64,000 nt of DNA from Citrobacter enshiensis (GCF_029338175.1 NZ_CP119862.1:1550001-1614000); one strand, 5' to 3'. Shown: positions 1-11,615, counted from the first letter of the stretch. Numbers and translations are program-made. The notes: generated from the sequence alone by a model not told the origin.

Positions 1-650
1 GTGTGATTGTTCTCACCGGCGCAGGCGACAAAGCATTTTGCGCCGGCGGCGACCAGAAAGTCCGCGGCGACTACGGCGGCTATCAGGATGACTCCGGCGT
101 CCATCACCTGAACGTGCTGGACTTCCAGCGCCAGATCCGTACCTGTCCGAAGCCGGTAGTGGCGATGGTCGCGGGGTACTCCATTGGCGGCGGTCACGTA
201 CTGCATATGATGTGCGACCTGACTATCGCTGCGGAAAACGCTGTCTTTGGTCAGACCGGCCCGAAAGTCGGCTCCTTCGACGGCGGCTGGGGCGCGTCTT
301 ACATGGCGCGTATCGTCGGCCAGAAAAAAGCGCGTGAAATTTGGTTCCTGTGCCGTCAGTACGACGCGAAGCAGGCGCTGGACATGGGGCTGGTCAACAC
401 CGTGGTTCCGCTGGCGGATCTGGAAAAAGAGACCGTGCGCTGGTGCCGTGAAATGCTGCAAAACAGCCCGATGGCGCTGCGTTGCCTGAAAGCGGCGCTG
501 AACGCTGACTGCGATGGTCAGGCGGGGCTGCAGGAACTGGCAGGCAATGCCACCATGCTGTTCTATATGACGGAAGAAGGTCAGGAAGGCCGTAACGCCT
601 TTAACCAGAAACGTCAGCCTGATTTCAGCAAATTCAAACGGAATCCGTAA
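1..650 (+). CDS. menB: 1,4-dihydroxy-2-naphthoyl-CoA synthase, 5' end missing
   Basis: MenB closes the second ring of menaquinone, turning o-succinylbenzoyl-CoA into 1,4-dihydroxy-2-naphthoyl-CoA in the cytoplasm. The window opens inside the gene: the first full codon is at base 3 and about 70 N-terminal residues are missing from the usual 285. The crotonase fold is clear. IGGGHVL forms the oxyanion-hole region, and [14 protein letters not shown] carries the residues equivalent to E. coli Gly156 (bicarbonate site) and Asp163. The C-terminus [15 protein letters not shown] is the family ending. The stop overlaps the menC start as TAATG, so the genes are translationally coupled. Apart from the truncation by the window edge nothing looks broken. 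Confidence 0.97.
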   Translation, partial: VIVLTGAGDKAFCAGGDQKVRGDYGGYQDDSGVHHLNVLDFQRQIRTCPKPVVAMVAGYSIGGGHVLHMMCDLTIAAENAVFGQTGPKVGSFDGGWGASYMARIVGQKKAREIWFLCRQYDAKQALDMGLVNTVVPLADLEKETVRWCREMLQNSPMALRCLKAALNADCDGQAGLQELAGNATMLFYMTEEGQEGRNAFNQKRQPDFSKFKRNP

Positions 651-1612
651 TGCGTAGCGCGCAGGTATACCGCTGGCAGATCCCCATGGACGCGGGGGTG
701 GTTCTGCGCGATCGGCGGTTAAAAACTCGCGATGGCCTGTATGTCTGTCTTCGTGACGGCGAGCGCGAAGGGTGGGGAGAGATCTCCCCACTGCCGGGCT
801 TCAGCCAGGAAACCTGGGAAGAGGCGCAGACAGTCCTGTTGGCGTGGGTTAACGACTGGCTTGCGAGCGCTGCATCGCTGCCGGAGATGCCGTCCGTCGC
901 CTTTGGCGTCAGCTGTGCGCTGGCCGAGCTGGAAGGCACCTTGCCAGAAACGGCAGATTACCGGGCTGCGCCGCTGTGTACGGGTGATCCTGATGATCTG
1001 GTGCTCCAGCTTGCCGACATGCCAGGCGAAAAAGTGGCGAAGGTGAAAATCGGCCTGTACGAAGCCGTACGCGATGGCATGGTCGTCAACCTGTTACTGG
1101 AGGCGATTCCAGACCTGCATTTACGTCTGGATGCTAACCGTGCCTGGACACCGTTAAAAGCGCAGCAGTTTGCGAAATATGTGAACCCGGATTTCCGTTC
1201 CCGGATTGCCTTTCTCGAAGAACCGTGCAAAACCCGCGATGATTCTCGCGCGTTTTCCCGTGAAACCGGTATTGCAATCGCCTGGGACGAAAGTCTGCGC
1301 GAGGCCGATTTTGTCTTTATGGCCGAAGAGGGCGTGAGTGCGGTGGTGATCAAACCGACCTTGACCGGTAGCCTGGCAAAAGTACGCGAGCAGGTTCAGG
1401 CGGCGCATGCGCTCGGACTGACCGCCGTCATCAGTTCTTCCATCGAATCCAGTCTGGGTTTGACGCAGCTGGCGCGCATTGCTGCCTGGCTGACGCCACA
1501 AACCATTCCTGGTCTGGACACGTTAAGCCTGATGCAAATTCAACAGGTGCGTACCTGGCCGGGGAGCACGCTGCCGTGCGTAGACGTTGACGCACTGGAA
1601 CGACTGCTATGA
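650..1612 (+). CDS. menC: o-succinylbenzoate synthase
   Basis: MenC dehydrates SHCHC to o-succinylbenzoate in menaquinone synthesis and belongs to the enolase superfamily. The protein is 320 residues, the same as E. coli. All catalytic and metal residues are present at the E. coli positions: Lys131 and Lys133 (KVKIG), Asp161 (LDANR), Glu190 (LEEP), Asp213 (WDES) and Lys235 (VIKPTLTG). The ATG shares one base with the menB stop, and the TGA overlaps the menE ATG (ATGA). This indicates a tightly coupled menB-menC-menE operon. Confidence 0.98.
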   Translation: MRSAQVYRWQIPMDAGVVLRDRRLKTRDGLYVCLRDGEREGWGEISPLPGFSQETWEEAQTVLLAWVNDWLASAASLPEMPSVAFGVSCALAELEGTLPETADYRAAPLCTGDPDDLVLQLADMPGEKVAKVKIGLYEAVRDGMVVNLLLEAIPDLHLRLDANRAWTPLKAQQFAKYVNPDFRSRIAFLEEPCKTRDDSRAFSRETGIAIAWDESLREADFVFMAEEGVSAVVIKPTLTGSLAKVREQVQAAHALGLTAVISSSIESSLGLTQLARIAAWLTPQTIPGLDTLSLMQIQQVRTWPGSTLPCVDVDALERLL

Positions 1613-2973
1613 TCTTCCCTGACTGGCCGTGGCGGTACTGGCGGCAAGTTCGGGGGGATGCGCCAGCCTTACGCCTGAATGATGAGGTGCTAAGCTGGCG
1701 CACGCTCTGTACACGTATTGATCGCCTGGCGGCGGGGTTTGCCGCCCAGGGCGTGGAGGAAGGCCGTAGTGTGATGCTGCGCGCCTGGAACCATCCGCAG
1801 TCTCTGTTGGCCTGGCTCGCCCTGTTGCAATGCGGCGCGAGAATCCTGCCCGTCAATCCGCAACTGCCTCAACCGCTGCTGGACGCCCTGCTACCTGAAC
1901 TCTCTTTACACTTTGCACTGGTGCTGGACGGGGAAAATACCTTTCCTGCGCTGGCCCCGCTGCAGATGCAGGGCATTGAAAGCGACTATGCCTGCACATG
2001 GCAGCCGCAGCGTCTGAGTTCAATGACGCTGACCTCTGGCTCGACGGGATTACCCAAAGCGGCGGTGCACAGCTGTCAAGCGCATCTGGCAAGCGCTGCG
2101 GGCGTTTTATCGTTGATGTCCTTTGGTGAAGGCGATGACTGGTTGCTGTCGCTGCCGTTGTTTCATGTCTCCGGCCAGGGCATTTTGTGGCGTTGGCTAT
2201 TTGCTGGCGCGCGAATGACCGTACGCGAGAAACAACCGCTGGAGCAGATGCTGGCAGGTTGTACTCACGCCTCTCTGGTGCCGACGCAGCTCTGGCGTTT
2301 GCTGGTCAACCGTTCATCGATAACATTAAAAGCGGTGCTTTTAGGCGGTGCGGCGATTCCGGTCGAGCTGACAGAAAAGGCGCATGAGCAGGGGATTCGC
2401 TGCTGGTGTGGCTACGGTCTGACGGAGTTTGCTTCCACGGTGTGTGCGAAAGAGGCGGATGGCCTGGGCGATGTTGGCTCAGCGCTGCCTGGCAGAGAGG
2501 TTAAAATCGTCAATGACGAGGTCTGGCTGCGTGCCGCCAGCATGGCGGAAGGATACTGGCGCAACGGTAAGCTGATGCCGTTAGTCAATGACGAAGGCTG
2601 GTTTGCCACGCGCGATCGCGGCGTGTTGCAAAACGGCAGGCTGACGATTGCTGGCCGTCTGGATAATCTGTTTTTCAGCGGCGGAGAGGGGATTCAGCCC
2701 GAAGAGGTGGAGCGTGTTATCACCGCGCATCCCCATGTGCTACAGGCCTTTGTGGTTCCTGTTGAAGACCGCGAATTTGGCCATCGCCCTGTGGCGGTTA
2801 TTGAGTATGACGCTCAGGCTGAAAGCGTGGATCTCGCCGCGTGGGTTCAGGGCAAACTGGCGCGCTTTCAGCAACCCGTTCGCTGGCTGACACTCCCGCC
2901 AGAATTGAAAACCGGCGGGATCAAAATTTCTCGCCGCGCGTTGCTGGAGTGGGTTAGGACTCAGGAGGCGTAG
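1609..2973 (+). CDS. menE: o-succinylbenzoate-CoA ligase
   Basis: MenE activates o-succinylbenzoate with ATP and CoA, supplying the substrate of MenB. It is a 454-residue member of the ANL adenylating family, close to the 451 of E. coli. The P-loop-like signature [14 protein letters not shown] is near residue 140, and GYGLTE (A5 motif) near 265. A GWFATRD motif carries the Asp that binds the ribose, and the C-terminal lid ends in a GGIKISR segment with the adenylation Lys. The start overlaps the menC stop (ATGA). It is the last gene of the men cluster on this strand before pmrD. Confidence 0.97.
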   Translation: MIFPDWPWRYWRQVRGDAPALRLNDEVLSWRTLCTRIDRLAAGFAAQGVEEGRSVMLRAWNHPQSLLAWLALLQCGARILPVNPQLPQPLLDALLPELSLHFALVLDGENTFPALAPLQMQGIESDYACTWQPQRLSSMTLTSGSTGLPKAAVHSCQAHLASAAGVLSLMSFGEGDDWLLSLPLFHVSGQGILWRWLFAGARMTVREKQPLEQMLAGCTHASLVPTQLWRLLVNRSSITLKAVLLGGAAIPVELTEKAHEQGIRCWCGYGLTEFASTVCAKEADGLGDVGSALPGREVKIVNDEVWLRAASMAEGYWRNGKLMPLVNDEGWFATRDRGVLQNGRLTIAGRLDNLFFSGGEGIQPEEVERVITAHPHVLQAFVVPVEDREFGHRPVAVIEYDAQAESVDLAAWVQGKLARFQQPVRWLTLPPELKTGGIKISRRALLEWVRTQEA

Positions 2974-3018
2974 CTGGTTCGACCTCTCATATTTACCCCT
3001 TGATGGCTATTGCATTTC

Positions 3019-3056
3019 TGTTTATCTGCTAATGTGTAACTTAATGTGAAATTTTA
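3019..3056 (+). promoter_or_regulatory. candidate PhoP/PmrA sites upstream of pmrD
   Basis: TGTTTA at 3019-3024 matches one PhoP half-site, but the expected second half 5 bases on (TAATGT) is poor. CTTAAT at 3040-3045, then 5 bases, then ATTTTA resembles a PmrA box with one good half. In Salmonella pmrD is activated by PhoP and repressed by PmrA, so both sites make sense here. The sequence support is weak. Confidence 0.3.
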
Positions 3057-3075
3057 TTTCAAATTAAGGTCTGCA

Positions 3076-3330
3076 ATGGAGTGGCAGGTAAAAAAATCGC
3101 GATACGTTAAAAAGAGTGAACGTTACGTACTGGTCCTCAGTGATATCGGTGGATCGCTAAAGATGATTGCCCAGGTCAGTGCTTCTGTGGCGGTCAATCC
3201 AGGCGATCTGCTTTCCCCGCAAAAAGATGCGCAGTATTGCATTAACCGTGAAAAAGCGCGGACGATTAAAATAATCGATGCAAGCCCATACACCTGCGAA
3301 GAGTGGGAGCGTCTGATGGGTGAAAAGTGA
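3076..3330 (+). CDS. pmrD: PmrD, connector protein protecting phospho-PmrA
   Basis: PmrD is a small cytoplasmic protein. In Salmonella it binds phosphorylated PmrA and blocks its dephosphorylation, linking PhoPQ to PmrAB. The ORF could open at 3046, but the family starts at MEWxVKKS, so ATG 3076 was chosen, preceded by AAGG. This gives 84 residues, against 85-88 in relatives. Conserved stretches include GDLLSP, YCINREKA and the C-terminal EEWERL. It ends 4 bases before the stop of the convergent arnF. Divergence from E. coli PmrD is high, as expected for this fast-evolving protein. Whether it works like the Salmonella protein cannot be judged from sequence. Confidence 0.9.
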   Translation: MEWQVKKSRYVKKSERYVLVLSDIGGSLKMIAQVSASVAVNPGDLLSPQKDAQYCINREKARTIKIIDASPYTCEEWERLMGEK

Positions 3331-3334
3331 CATC

Positions 3335-3727
3335 TCAGGTTCGGCGAGGGATTTTTTGCGAGGGTAAAAAAATGATCATCAACCCTGCCATAATGCACGC
3401 AACGCCCAACAGTGCTTTCAGAGAGAACGCGCCCTGCATCCCAGGCAGTACCATCGACGCAACCCAGACGAGAATGTAACTGAGGCTCAGCAAGGCATAT
3501 GCCTTACTGAGTTCGAGATGATGCAGTGCGTTATGCCAGCAAAAAACGGAAGCCAGATAGCCCAGCAGTCCGGAAAATAACGCGATGGCACTGGCGTGAG
3601 CGGAAAACAGCGCCACAATGAAGGCGCCTGGGTGCAGCATGGGCGGCAATGACGCCATGGCAAAGCCAAGACTCAGTTGGGCTGCCGAGGTGATCATGAC
3701 GCTGAGAAGTCCCCACAGTAATCCCAT
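3335..3727 (-). CDS. arnF: undecaprenyl-phosphate-L-Ara4N flippase subunit ArnF
   Basis: ArnF and ArnE form a small EmrE-like pair thought to flip undecaprenyl-phosphate-L-Ara4N across the inner membrane. The protein is 130 residues and very hydrophobic, with about four membrane helices. [15 protein letters not shown] and [13 protein letters not shown] match the E. coli protein. A longer frame opens upstream at 3784, but MGLLWGL at 3727 is the family start. Its ATG overlaps the arnE stop (TAATG). It is the last gene of the arn operon and faces pmrD. Confidence 0.95.
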   Translation of the reverse strand: MGLLWGLLSVMITSAAQLSLGFAMASLPPMLHPGAFIVALFSAHASAIALFSGLLGYLASVFCWHNALHHLELSKAYALLSLSYILVWVASMVLPGMQGAFSLKALLGVACIMAGLMIIFLPSQKIPRRT

Positions 3728-4062
3728 TATACCGCGCTCCCAAGCACAAAAATGCCGGTGATAATCAGTCCAACGCCAAGCCAATGGCGGGCAGAGACGG
3801 GCTCATGCCAAATTTTCCAGGCGGCCAGCGTGACCCAGACAAAGTTAAGACTGAGCATCGGATAGGCAATGCCGACGGGAATCGTTTGTAAAACCAGTAA
3901 CCACAGCACCATTGCCGAGCCGAGGCAGGCCAGCGCAAGACCAAGCCACAGGGCAATGTGGCGTTTTCGGTAGCGCGGCTGAACCGGTCGGGTAGCCTGC
4001 TTCTGGCATAACTGTCCGCCAACGCTGAGCAAACTGGCCAGGATTAAGACAGGCCAGATCAT
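3727..4062 (-). CDS. arnE: undecaprenyl-phosphate-L-Ara4N flippase subunit ArnE
   Basis: ArnE is the partner of ArnF in moving the L-Ara4N lipid carrier to the periplasmic face. It has 111 residues, identical in length to E. coli, with four predicted helices. The EamA/EmrE-like segment [18 protein letters not shown] is strongly conserved, and [12 protein letters not shown] near the N-terminus is typical. The start overlaps the end of arnT by four bases and the stop overlaps arnF, so arnT-arnE-arnF are coupled. Confidence 0.96.
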   Translation of the reverse strand: MIWPVLILASLLSVGGQLCQKQATRPVQPRYRKRHIALWLGLALACLGSAMVLWLLVLQTIPVGIAYPMLSLNFVWVTLAAWKIWHEPVSARHWLGVGLIITGIFVLGSAV

Positions 4063-5714
4063 TTGGGATAATACTGAATTAGCACCAGACGCCCCTGATT
4101 ATCAATATTATCTGCAGGTGGTATGGCAAGGTCATTGATGTTTTCATCTTTTGCAATAGAAAGCACGAGTGAAATCTTCCCCTCCTGACGATGTTGGTTA
4201 AGCCAGTCATTAAAATCAGCCCGACTGACAAAACGACCTTTAGCATCCGGATAATTGAGGCCATATTTTAGCTCTCCTTTCTGCCCGTACATGATGATGT
4301 CATCTCGCCGCAGACTCCAGGCCAGACCGGCCGCGACGCCGACGCCATCAGTCAGAATATAGCGGCTCGTCATCAACGATTCCCGGGTCATCTCGACGAA
4401 AAATTGCGGTTGCTTCGATTCCATCACCCGGTCGGGGATCGAAAAACCAACAAAAATCGCCAGCCCCAGGGGGCTCAACGCAGAGAGTATCCACGTATTA
4501 CGGGGAGAACTCAGGGTATACCAGCCAAAAAATGTCCAGATTGCGAAGATCCCCCATGAGCAAAAGACCTTGTACAACTCAATATGTATCCAGATGGGAG
4601 ACTTCAACGGTCCCCAGGGCGAAATAATAAAGGTCGCGACGATCCCGATGATGCCAAAGGCGATGTTAATCCAGGCATTGGCACGCAGTGCGCGGCTCTC
4701 TTTGTGTGCCGCCAACAGGCCGTAATGCGCCATTAAGATGGCTAACGGTGCGAAACAGGAAAGAACATAGGTTGGCAATTTTCCCCTGGAGATGCTGAAA
4801 AAGAACAGCGGCATGACAATCCAGCATAACAAATAGCCGGTTGTACGGGCGGGATCGCGGTTTTTCCAGCCCGCCCACAGTGAACCGGGGAGGAGCCCCA
4901 GCCATGGAAGGCTTCCCGCAATGAATACGGGCAGGTAGTACCAGACAGGGGCTTTATGCTGGGCATCGTCCATCGCAAAACGTTGAATGTGTTCGACCCA
5001 GAAGAAATAGTGCCAGAAATCCGGCTCGCGCAGAGCGATGGCAATCCCCCACGGGAGTACGATAGCAATACAGCCCAGGATCGCCAGCCAGCCGTAAATG
5101 AACAGATCTTTCCAGCGTTTTTGTACCATCACCCACGGTAAAACGCTCACGACCGGAACGGCCAGGGCAAGAAAACCCTTGGTCATCACCCCCATACCGC
5201 AGGTCACGCCCAACAAGAGAAACGCGATGATTTTTGTCTTTGTTGACGTTGCCTGCATCCCTTCCCAGAAACAGCACAGGCCGGCCATTAACCACAAGGC
5301 GATGATTGGGTCGAGTACGGCAAAGGTGCCAATACTGTACACCGCAAACATCGTCAGATAGATAATGCAGGCGAAGGCGGCGGTGCGTTTATCTTGCCAG
5401 AGTCGGAACGCAAGCCAACCCACAAGCAATGCGGTGAGTAATGTTGCAACAATAACACCGGCCCGAACGCCAAAATTGGTGGCGCCAAATAACCACTGTC
5501 CGAGGCTATTGAGCCAATAACCCGCAACGGGTTTTTCAAAATAGCGTAGTCCCAGAAAATGCGGGACTACCCAGTCGCCGGACGCCAGCATCTCACGGCT
5601 GATTTCGGCGTAGCGTGATTCATCCGGCTGCCAGAGCAGGCGACTGTTGATGGGGAGAATATAGTAGAGCGCAAATAACGCGGCGAATGCCAGATAATAA
5701 CGTAGAGATTTCAT
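4059..5714 (-). CDS. arnT: lipid A 4-amino-4-deoxy-L-arabinosyltransferase
   Basis: ArnT transfers L-Ara4N from undecaprenyl phosphate to lipid A phosphates on the periplasmic side of the inner membrane. This lowers negative charge and gives resistance to polymyxin and cationic peptides. The 551-residue protein (E. coli 550) is a GT-C glycosyltransferase. A first helix is followed by the periplasmic loop motif [17 protein letters not shown] with the catalytic acidic residue. About a dozen helices and a C-terminal soluble domain follow. Its ATG overlaps the arnD stop (ATGA). The reading frame is complete. Confidence 0.97.
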   Translation of the reverse strand: MKSLRYYLAFAALFALYYILPINSRLLWQPDESRYAEISREMLASGDWVVPHFLGLRYFEKPVAGYWLNSLGQWLFGATNFGVRAGVIVATLLTALLVGWLAFRLWQDKRTAAFACIIYLTMFAVYSIGTFAVLDPIIALWLMAGLCCFWEGMQATSTKTKIIAFLLLGVTCGMGVMTKGFLALAVPVVSVLPWVMVQKRWKDLFIYGWLAILGCIAIVLPWGIAIALREPDFWHYFFWVEHIQRFAMDDAQHKAPVWYYLPVFIAGSLPWLGLLPGSLWAGWKNRDPARTTGYLLCWIVMPLFFFSISRGKLPTYVLSCFAPLAILMAHYGLLAAHKESRALRANAWINIAFGIIGIVATFIISPWGPLKSPIWIHIELYKVFCSWGIFAIWTFFGWYTLSSPRNTWILSALSPLGLAIFVGFSIPDRVMESKQPQFFVEMTRESLMTSRYILTDGVGVAAGLAWSLRRDDIIMYGQKGELKYGLNYPDAKGRFVSRADFNDWLNQHRQEGKISLVLSIAKDENINDLAIPPADNIDNQGRLVLIQYYPK

Positions 5715-6613
5715 CGAGTGTCACTCACCTGTTGCTGGCAGCCCAGCCAGCCTTCCCGACCTGCAATTTTGCCACGAACAATTTTCCCCGGTGGTAATAC
5801 CTCTGGCGATGTCGGAAGTAAATCGCCAAGAGGACAGAAAGTAATCCCCGCCTCTGCGGCACGAATAAGCAGATCTTCAAAGTTGCGATGCCAGGCAATC
5901 CCTTCAACTTCTGCGTGAATGGTATAGACCGGTATTCCTTCGCTCATCGATATGCGGGAGAGGAGCCAGGTATTGAAATCCTCTGCCTTCACTTCCTGCC
6001 CTACAACTTCATCCCAGGTGGGGAGCGTGACGGGGATCTGCGGTGTGCCCGTTTGACCTGAATCCAGTACGGGGCGAAATAATGACGTACCCCGACAGTC
6101 GCTGTTATAGCGCAAATGGAAGGTTTCTTTTGCATGAACGACGCGCTGGTCGGCGCGCCAGCCCGCGACGGCGGAGCAGGTGACCGGTCGTCCGGTTAAC
6201 GCCTCCAGCGCGGTGATGCCTCGTGCGATATCGTTAATGAGCGTGAAATCATCCCAGTTTCCGCTGTGGGCTTGCCAGGCATGATGATCCCAGGCGTGCA
6301 GCCCCGTTTCGTGGTGCGTGGCGGTATCACGGATAATCTGTGCATTTGCGGGCCCAATCTCTTTACCCGGCCAGGCGGTGCCTGCCAGCAGGATATCCCA
6401 GCCGTAAAGCGATGCTGCGTTCGAACGCAGCATTTTCCACAAAAATTGGGGCTTCACGAGACGCCAGAGATGGCGCCCCATGTTGTCGGGTCCGACGCTG
6501 AAGAAAAAACTTGCCCGAATATGATATCGGTTCAATGTCTCCAACAGGCGGGGTACGCCTTCACGCGTCCCCCTGAAGGTATCGACATCAATACGCAAGC
6601 CCACTTTTGTCAT
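5711..6613 (-). CDS. arnD: 4-deoxy-4-formamido-L-arabinose-phosphoundecaprenol deformylase
   Basis: ArnD removes the formyl group from undecaprenyl-phosphate-L-Ara4FN before flipping and transfer. It is a polysaccharide-deacetylase fold protein of 300 residues (E. coli 296). The N-terminal metal motif is [21 protein letters not shown] supplies the metal histidines and GWRADQ the third motif. It overlaps arnA upstream and arnT downstream by four bases each. The few extra residues are at the C-terminus and look harmless. Confidence 0.96.
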   Translation of the reverse strand: MTKVGLRIDVDTFRGTREGVPRLLETLNRYHIRASFFFSVGPDNMGRHLWRLVKPQFLWKMLRSNAASLYGWDILLAGTAWPGKEIGPANAQIIRDTATHHETGLHAWDHHAWQAHSGNWDDFTLINDIARGITALEALTGRPVTCSAVAGWRADQRVVHAKETFHLRYNSDCRGTSLFRPVLDSGQTGTPQIPVTLPTWDEVVGQEVKAEDFNTWLLSRISMSEGIPVYTIHAEVEGIAWHRNFEDLLIRAAEAGITFCPLGDLLPTSPEVLPPGKIVRGKIAGREGWLGCQQQVSDTR

Positions 6614-8595
6614 GATGCGTGTTCCGTTATATCCACACTGCGCAAGAAGAAGTCCAGAGTCTCTTCTACAGTTTCATCCATGGCAATAGACGGTTCCCAA
6701 TCCAGGCAGCGTTTTGCATTGCGGATATTGGGCTTGCGGTGCTCGACGTCCTGGTAACCTTTACCGTAGTAGGTGCTGCTTTCGACGACCCGGAAACCGG
6801 CAAACGGCGGGAAATGCTGGCGCAGCGGGTGTTTCTCGAAGCTGCTGAGCAACATTTCTGCCAGTTCCTGAATGCTTGCTTCATTATCCGGGTTACCGAT
6901 GTTAATAATTTCACCATCGCAACGTCCCCCTTCATTTTCAATGATGCGGAATAACGCCTCAATGCCGTCGCGAATATCGGTAAAGCAACGCTTCTGTTTT
7001 CCGCCTTCAATGAGCTTAATGGGAGAACCTTCGACCAGGTTCAGGATCAACTGAGTGATGGCGCGCGAACTGCCAATGCGGGCGGCATCAAGGCTGTCCA
7101 GACGCGGTCCCATCCAGTTGAAAGGGCGAAAGAGGGTGAACTGTAACCCTTCTTTCTCACCGTATGCCCAAATCACGCGGTCCAACAATTGCTTGGAAAC
7201 CGAGTAAATCCAGCGCGGTTTATTCACCGGGCCGACAATGAGATTCGAGCTATCCTCATCAAACATTTTATCCGTACACATGCCGTAGACTTCAGATGTT
7301 GACGGGAAAATAATCCGTTTACGGTATTTCACGCAGTAACGGATGATTCTCAGGTTCTCTTCAAAATCCAGCTCAAAAACGCGCAGTGGGTTACGGGTGT
7401 ACTCAATCGGGGTCGCAATCGCGACCAGCGGCAGCACGACATCGCATTTTTTGACATGGTATTCAATCCATTCGGAATGGATGCTGATGTCGCCTTCCAC
7501 AAAATGAAAACGCGGATGATTGAGAAAACGCCCAATCGCATCGCTACCAATGTCCAGGCCATAAACCTCGTAGTTCTCTTCGCGCAGCAATCGTTCGGTC
7601 AAATGGTTACCAATAAAACCGTTGACACCGAGGATCAGCACACGGGTACGCCGTACGCTGGTTGAAACAGACTGCGTATTCAGGCGAGAACCCGCCACCA
7701 GACCCAACGCCAGCGCCAACTGAGAGCCTTGCATATAGATACCGTCACCGGCTTGCCCGGTGACAATCTCCAGTGCGCCATCAGCGCAGGCGATAAGCAG
7801 CGGTGCGACGGAAATTACCGTGCCCGCCGGATGTTTAACAGACATCTCAGGATGTACGCGTGATGACCAGACCGTAAACTTTTGGGTGCCGACATAGCTA
7901 AATGCGCCAGGCCAGGGATCTGACACCGCACGAACCATATTGTGTAATTCTGCTGCCGGTTTTTTCCAGTCAAGGCAGCTGTCTTCTGGCGTACGACGGC
8001 CATAACAACTGGCGTCGGATTCCCGCTGGGGCATCTCTTCAATGCGCCCGTTTTTAATGGCAGGTAGCGCTTGCGCCAGCAATTGGCGGGCTGCCTGACA
8101 TAATTTTCGGTGCAAGGTGATAGCGACGTCTTCCGGTGCGATGGCGATGCGTTGCTGAGCGACAATCGCCCCTGCATCGGCGCGTTTTACCATTCGGTGA
8201 AGCGTCACACCTGTTTCGGTTTCGCCATTGACCAACACCCAGTTCAGCGGCGCGCGCCCCCGGTATTTGGGCAGCAGTGAACCGTGAAGATTGAACGCCC
8301 CTGCCGGCGCGAGGGACAAAATGTCATCGCTCAGCAAATGGCGGTAGTAGAATGAAAAAATAACGTCAGGGGCGAGCTGGCGAATACGCTCAGTCCAGAT
8401 AGGATGGTTGACGTCATCCGGGGCAAAAACCGGGATCCCGGCATCCGCGCCCAGACGGGAAACCGAGCCAAAAAATGCTTTTTCTGCAGGGTTATCAGCA
8501 TGGGTAAAAATGGCGGTTATTTCATAACCTGCGTCCAGTAATGCCTCAATTCCCTGACATCCCATATCGTGATACGCGAAGACGACGGCTTTCAT
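6610..8595 (-). CDS. arnA: bifunctional UDP-GlcUA decarboxylase / UDP-L-Ara4N formyltransferase
   Basis: ArnA catalyses two steps of L-Ara4N synthesis: oxidative decarboxylation of UDP-glucuronate, and N-formylation of UDP-L-Ara4N. Length is 661 residues (E. coli 660). Residues 1-300 are the formyltransferase, with [13 protein letters not shown] carrying Asn102 and His104. From about 315 comes an SDR Rossmann domain ([13 protein letters not shown]) with the decarboxylase SEVYGMC and YSVSKQLLD motifs. It overlaps arnC upstream and arnD downstream by four bases. Both active sites appear intact. Confidence 0.98.
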   Translation of the reverse strand: MKAVVFAYHDMGCQGIEALLDAGYEITAIFTHADNPAEKAFFGSVSRLGADAGIPVFAPDDVNHPIWTERIRQLAPDVIFSFYYRHLLSDDILSLAPAGAFNLHGSLLPKYRGRAPLNWVLVNGETETGVTLHRMVKRADAGAIVAQQRIAIAPEDVAITLHRKLCQAARQLLAQALPAIKNGRIEEMPQRESDASCYGRRTPEDSCLDWKKPAAELHNMVRAVSDPWPGAFSYVGTQKFTVWSSRVHPEMSVKHPAGTVISVAPLLIACADGALEIVTGQAGDGIYMQGSQLALALGLVAGSRLNTQSVSTSVRRTRVLILGVNGFIGNHLTERLLREENYEVYGLDIGSDAIGRFLNHPRFHFVEGDISIHSEWIEYHVKKCDVVLPLVAIATPIEYTRNPLRVFELDFEENLRIIRYCVKYRKRIIFPSTSEVYGMCTDKMFDEDSSNLIVGPVNKPRWIYSVSKQLLDRVIWAYGEKEGLQFTLFRPFNWMGPRLDSLDAARIGSSRAITQLILNLVEGSPIKLIEGGKQKRCFTDIRDGIEALFRIIENEGGRCDGEIINIGNPDNEASIQELAEMLLSSFEKHPLRQHFPPFAGFRVVESSTYYGKGYQDVEHRKPNIRNAKRCLDWEPSIAMDETVEETLDFFLRSVDITEHAS

Positions 8596-9575
8596 GCGTG
8601 ACTTTCCTCAGTTGACTGCGGGTTTTCCGGACGGATAACGTGCTGAACAAAATAGCGGGGACGGGCGCGCACATCGTTATAGATGCGGCCAATATATTCA
8701 CCGAGTAACCCCATACCGATAAACTGCGCGCCGATGAACGTAAACAGGACGGCAAACAGCATAAATACCCCCTCAGCGGCCCACTGAGGTCCCAGCGTCA
8801 GTCGAAGAACGACGAGAAGTACCGCCAGAGTAAAGCCGGAAGCGGCGATCACGCTGCCCAACAGGCTTAACATGCGCAGGGGCGTGGTCGTCAGACAGGT
8901 CACCAGGTCATACATCAAATTGATCAGGCGCATGAAGCTGTATTTGGAATCGCCAAATTCGCGCTCTGCGTGATGCACCGGAATTTCCGTGGCGCGGCGG
9001 GCGAAAATATTAGCCAGAATCGGGATGAACGTACTGCGTTCCTGGCAATGCAGCATGGCATCGACAATGTGACGGCGATAAGCACGCAGCATGCAGCCGT
9101 AGTCTCCCATGGCTTTGCCTGTGGTCCGTTGAATCAAATGATTGATCATCCGGGAGGCTGTTTTGCGAAACAGACTGTCCTGTCGGTTTTGACGTACCGT
9201 TCCGACGACATCAAATCCTTCATCTGCGGTGGCGACCAGACGCGGGATCTCTTCCGGCGGATTTTGCAAATCGGCGTCCAGAGTGATCACCAAATCCCCT
9301 GTGACGTGACTGAAACCGGCCATAATGGCTGAATGTTGACCATAGTTGCGATTCAATAAAACAGACACAATGTGGCTGTCTTCATCCTGAGAGGCGTTGA
9401 TCAGCAGTTCTGCAGAGTTGTCGCTACTGCCGTCATCCACCAGCAAAATTTCGTACTCTTTGCCGAGCTGTTGGCATGCGGCGTTGGTTCGTCTGATAAG
9501 TTCAGGCAGGCTCTCCTGTTCGTTATACACAGGAATAACAACAGACACTTTCTTAATGGGGGCCGCTTCAAACAT
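8592..9575 (-). CDS. arnC: undecaprenyl-phosphate 4-deoxy-4-formamido-L-arabinose transferase
   Basis: ArnC is a GT2 family transferase that moves L-Ara4FN from UDP to undecaprenyl phosphate at the cytoplasmic face. The 327-residue protein begins [17 protein letters not shown]. It carries the nucleotide motif [11 protein letters not shown] and the metal motif [14 protein letters not shown]. Two C-terminal membrane helices lie near residues 235-300. It begins 2 bases after arnB ends. The extra few residues over E. coli (322) are at the C-terminus. Confidence 0.97.
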   Translation of the reverse strand: MFEAAPIKKVSVVIPVYNEQESLPELIRRTNAACQQLGKEYEILLVDDGSSDNSAELLINASQDEDSHIVSVLLNRNYGQHSAIMAGFSHVTGDLVITLDADLQNPPEEIPRLVATADEGFDVVGTVRQNRQDSLFRKTASRMINHLIQRTTGKAMGDYGCMLRAYRRHIVDAMLHCQERSTFIPILANIFARRATEIPVHHAEREFGDSKYSFMRLINLMYDLVTCLTTTPLRMLSLLGSVIAASGFTLAVLLVVLRLTLGPQWAAEGVFMLFAVLFTFIGAQFIGMGLLGEYIGRIYNDVRARPRYFVQHVIRPENPQSTEESHA

Positions 9576-9577
9576 GA

Positions 9578-10717
9578 TTATTGTCCTACCAGCTGTTGAA
9601 GCGCCGTAATGACGCGGTCAGTATCATCGGAAGTCATATCAGGAAATAACGGCAGTGAGCAGATGCGGGCGCTGTTCCATTCGGTATTCGCAAGCGTCAG
9701 ATTTTTGAAATGCTCACGGTAATATTTTTGCGTATGGGCGGCCCGGAAATGTAAACCCGTACCAATTCCCCTGGCCTTAAGCGCTTCCATTAACGCATCC
9801 CGATGCATGCCACAACGCGTTTCATCTACGCGGATAATAAACAGATGCCAGGCATGAACGTGCGCCCAGGAAGGCAGGGCCAGCGGCTGAAAGGGGGTAT
9901 TCGCCAGCGCCTGTTGATAGCGCAGGGCAATCTCCGCCCGACGGGCATTAAGTTGCTCCAGCTTATGCAGCTGTACCAGGGCGATAGCCGCATTAATATC
10001 GGTCAGATTGTATTTAAACCCGGGGGCGAGGACTTCAGCCTGTGGTGCCCGGCCATAGGTTTGTCGGTCATAGGCATCAACGCCAAGCCCGTGAAACTTA
10101 AGGCTGCGAAGCTGTTGGGCGAGTGCAGTGTTATCCGTGACAATTAACCCGCCTTCCGCGCAGGTGACGTTTTTGATGGCGTGGAAGGAGAAAATGGCGG
10201 TGCCCCGCCAGCCGACATGATGCCCCTTATACTGGGTGCCTGTAGCATGGGCCGCGTCTTCAATAATCGGAATACCATAACGCTCACCAATGGCGTAAAT
10301 AGCGTCCATATCGGCCGGTGCGCCCGCGTAATGTACCGGGATAATCGCTTTGGTGCGCGGCGTGATCGCTGATTCGATTTGCTCTGGTGTGACCATCAAC
10401 GTGTCGCTGTCAATATCGATCATCACGGGCGTCGCGCCCAGCAACACGATCATGTTAAGTGTGGAAACCCAGGTCATTGACGGCGTAATCACCTCGTCGC
10501 CTGCGCCGATGCCAAGCGCCATTAACGTGATGTGCATTCCTGCGGTGGCAGAACTCACGGCAATGGCGTGTTGGTTTCCCGTTAGCGTACAGAAGGCGTC
10601 TTCTAACGCCTGGTTTTTGGGACCGGTTGTGATCCATCCAGAGTCAAGAACTTCCCGGACTGCAGCAAGTTCTTCCTCACCCATCGCTGGGCGAGAAAAA
10701 GGCAAAAAGTCAGACAT
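9578..10717 (-). CDS. arnB: UDP-L-Ara4N aminotransferase
   Basis: ArnB is a PLP enzyme that transaminates UDP-L-Ara4O to UDP-L-Ara4N with glutamate as donor. It is a DegT/DnrJ/EryC1-type aminotransferase. The PLP lysine is in [15 protein letters not shown] near residue 182, and [11 protein letters not shown] is conserved near the C-terminus. The frame also has an ATG at 10735 (385 residues) with a fair AGGTGA upstream. ATG 10717 (379 residues, [12 protein letters not shown]) has AAAGGA six bases ahead and matches the usual protein start. It is the first gene of the arn operon, under the PmrA box at 10827-10843. Confidence 0.96.
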   Translation of the reverse strand: MSDFLPFSRPAMGEEELAAVREVLDSGWITTGPKNQALEDAFCTLTGNQHAIAVSSATAGMHITLMALGIGAGDEVITPSMTWVSTLNMIVLLGATPVMIDIDSDTLMVTPEQIESAITPRTKAIIPVHYAGAPADMDAIYAIGERYGIPIIEDAAHATGTQYKGHHVGWRGTAIFSFHAIKNVTCAEGGLIVTDNTALAQQLRSLKFHGLGVDAYDRQTYGRAPQAEVLAPGFKYNLTDINAAIALVQLHKLEQLNARRAEIALRYQQALANTPFQPLALPSWAHVHAWHLFIIRVDETRCGMHRDALMEALKARGIGTGLHFRAAHTQKYYREHFKNLTLANTEWNSARICSLPLFPDMTSDDTDRVITALQQLVGQ

Positions 10718-10826
10718 CATATTTCCTTTAGCCATGAATCGCCGTCACCTGCTTATTTTTAAAGAGGATAGATAGCAGAATGTAAGGTTAGTTATTTCAT
10801 TTGGTCATGTAGATTAAAGATTGAAT

Positions 10827-10843
10827 ATTAATTTAACCTTAAG
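10827..10843 (-). promoter_or_regulatory. PmrA box for arnB, between arnB and ais
   Basis: Read on the minus strand the 17 bases are CTTAAG, GTTAA, ATTAAT, fitting YTTAAK-N5-YTTAAK with one mismatch. This is very close to the boxes I recall upstream of Salmonella pbgP/pmrC. An extra palindromic CTTAAG lies at 10846-10851. The site sits about 110 bases from the arnB start, in the 290-base gap to the divergent ais, so PmrA may act on both sides. The remaining upstream DNA is AT-rich; I did not assign the -10. Confidence 0.8.
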
Positions 10844-11009
10844 AACTTAAGATAGATGAAAAATAATAAAATATTTTTGTTTTTATCTGTTTATCTTTTG
10901 CCTTTGCCATTTTTTTAAGGCATTTTGCGCACATTCTGGTTTTATTATCGAGCTGGCCTGAATCTGTCCTGATGGGTTGGTTTATCTGTTTCGATGGGTG
11001 GAAATTATC

Positions 11010-11615
11010 GTGTTAGCATTAACCCTAAGTTCAGTGAAGTCTAAAAAATATATCGCCATCCTGATGATGGTATTTGTTATTCTGGCTGGACTGAGTACCC
11101 GGTTAGCCTGGAGCAGTAACGGACTGCAACAAATCGACAACGAGACGTTAGCGGCAATCGCACAGCATCATCCCGTCGTCGTGTTATTCCGCCATGCTGA
11201 GCGCTGCGATCGCTCAAGTAACGAATGCCTGTCGGACAAAGCGGGCATCACCGTTAACGGGGCGAATAATGCCAGAGAACGTGGCAATGCGTTTAGCGCG
11301 AAGATTAAAGATTATGATCTCTACTCCAGCGATGCGATACGCACTATCCAGTCAGCCACCTGGTTTTCTGCTGACAAAACGGTCACTGTCGATAAAAATA
11401 TGCAGGAATGCGGTCACAGTATTTACCGTTCAATTGAGGAATTACAGGCAAAGTCACAGAATAAAAATGTGGTGATATTTACGCACAATCATTGTTTGGC
11501 TTATATTGCAAAAGATAAACGCGGCGTTAAATTTGAACCTGACTATCTGGATGCGCTGGTAATGCATTCCGAGAATGGAAAGTTGATACTGGATGGTGAA
11601 CTCGTTTCCAGATAA
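11010..11615 (+). CDS. ais: lipopolysaccharide core heptose(II)-phosphate phosphatase
   Basis: Ais (PmrG in Salmonella) removes phosphate from heptose II of the LPS core and is PmrA-regulated. It is a periplasmic histidine phosphatase: [11 protein letters not shown] gives the RHxE catalytic motif, and [10 protein letters not shown] the second histidine region. A single N-terminal hydrophobic segment (about residues 10-27) anchors or exports it. An open frame reaches back to 10977. The protein aligns from [14 protein letters not shown], so GTG 11010, with GGGTGG upstream, was taken. This gives 201 residues (E. coli 200). It is divergent from arnB. Confidence 0.93.
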   Translation: MLALTLSSVKSKKYIAILMMVFVILAGLSTRLAWSSNGLQQIDNETLAAIAQHHPVVVLFRHAERCDRSSNECLSDKAGITVNGANNARERGNAFSAKIKDYDLYSSDAIRTIQSATWFSADKTVTVDKNMQECGHSIYRSIEELQAKSQNKNVVIFTHNHCLAYIAKDKRGVKFEPDYLDALVMHSENGKLILDGELVSR

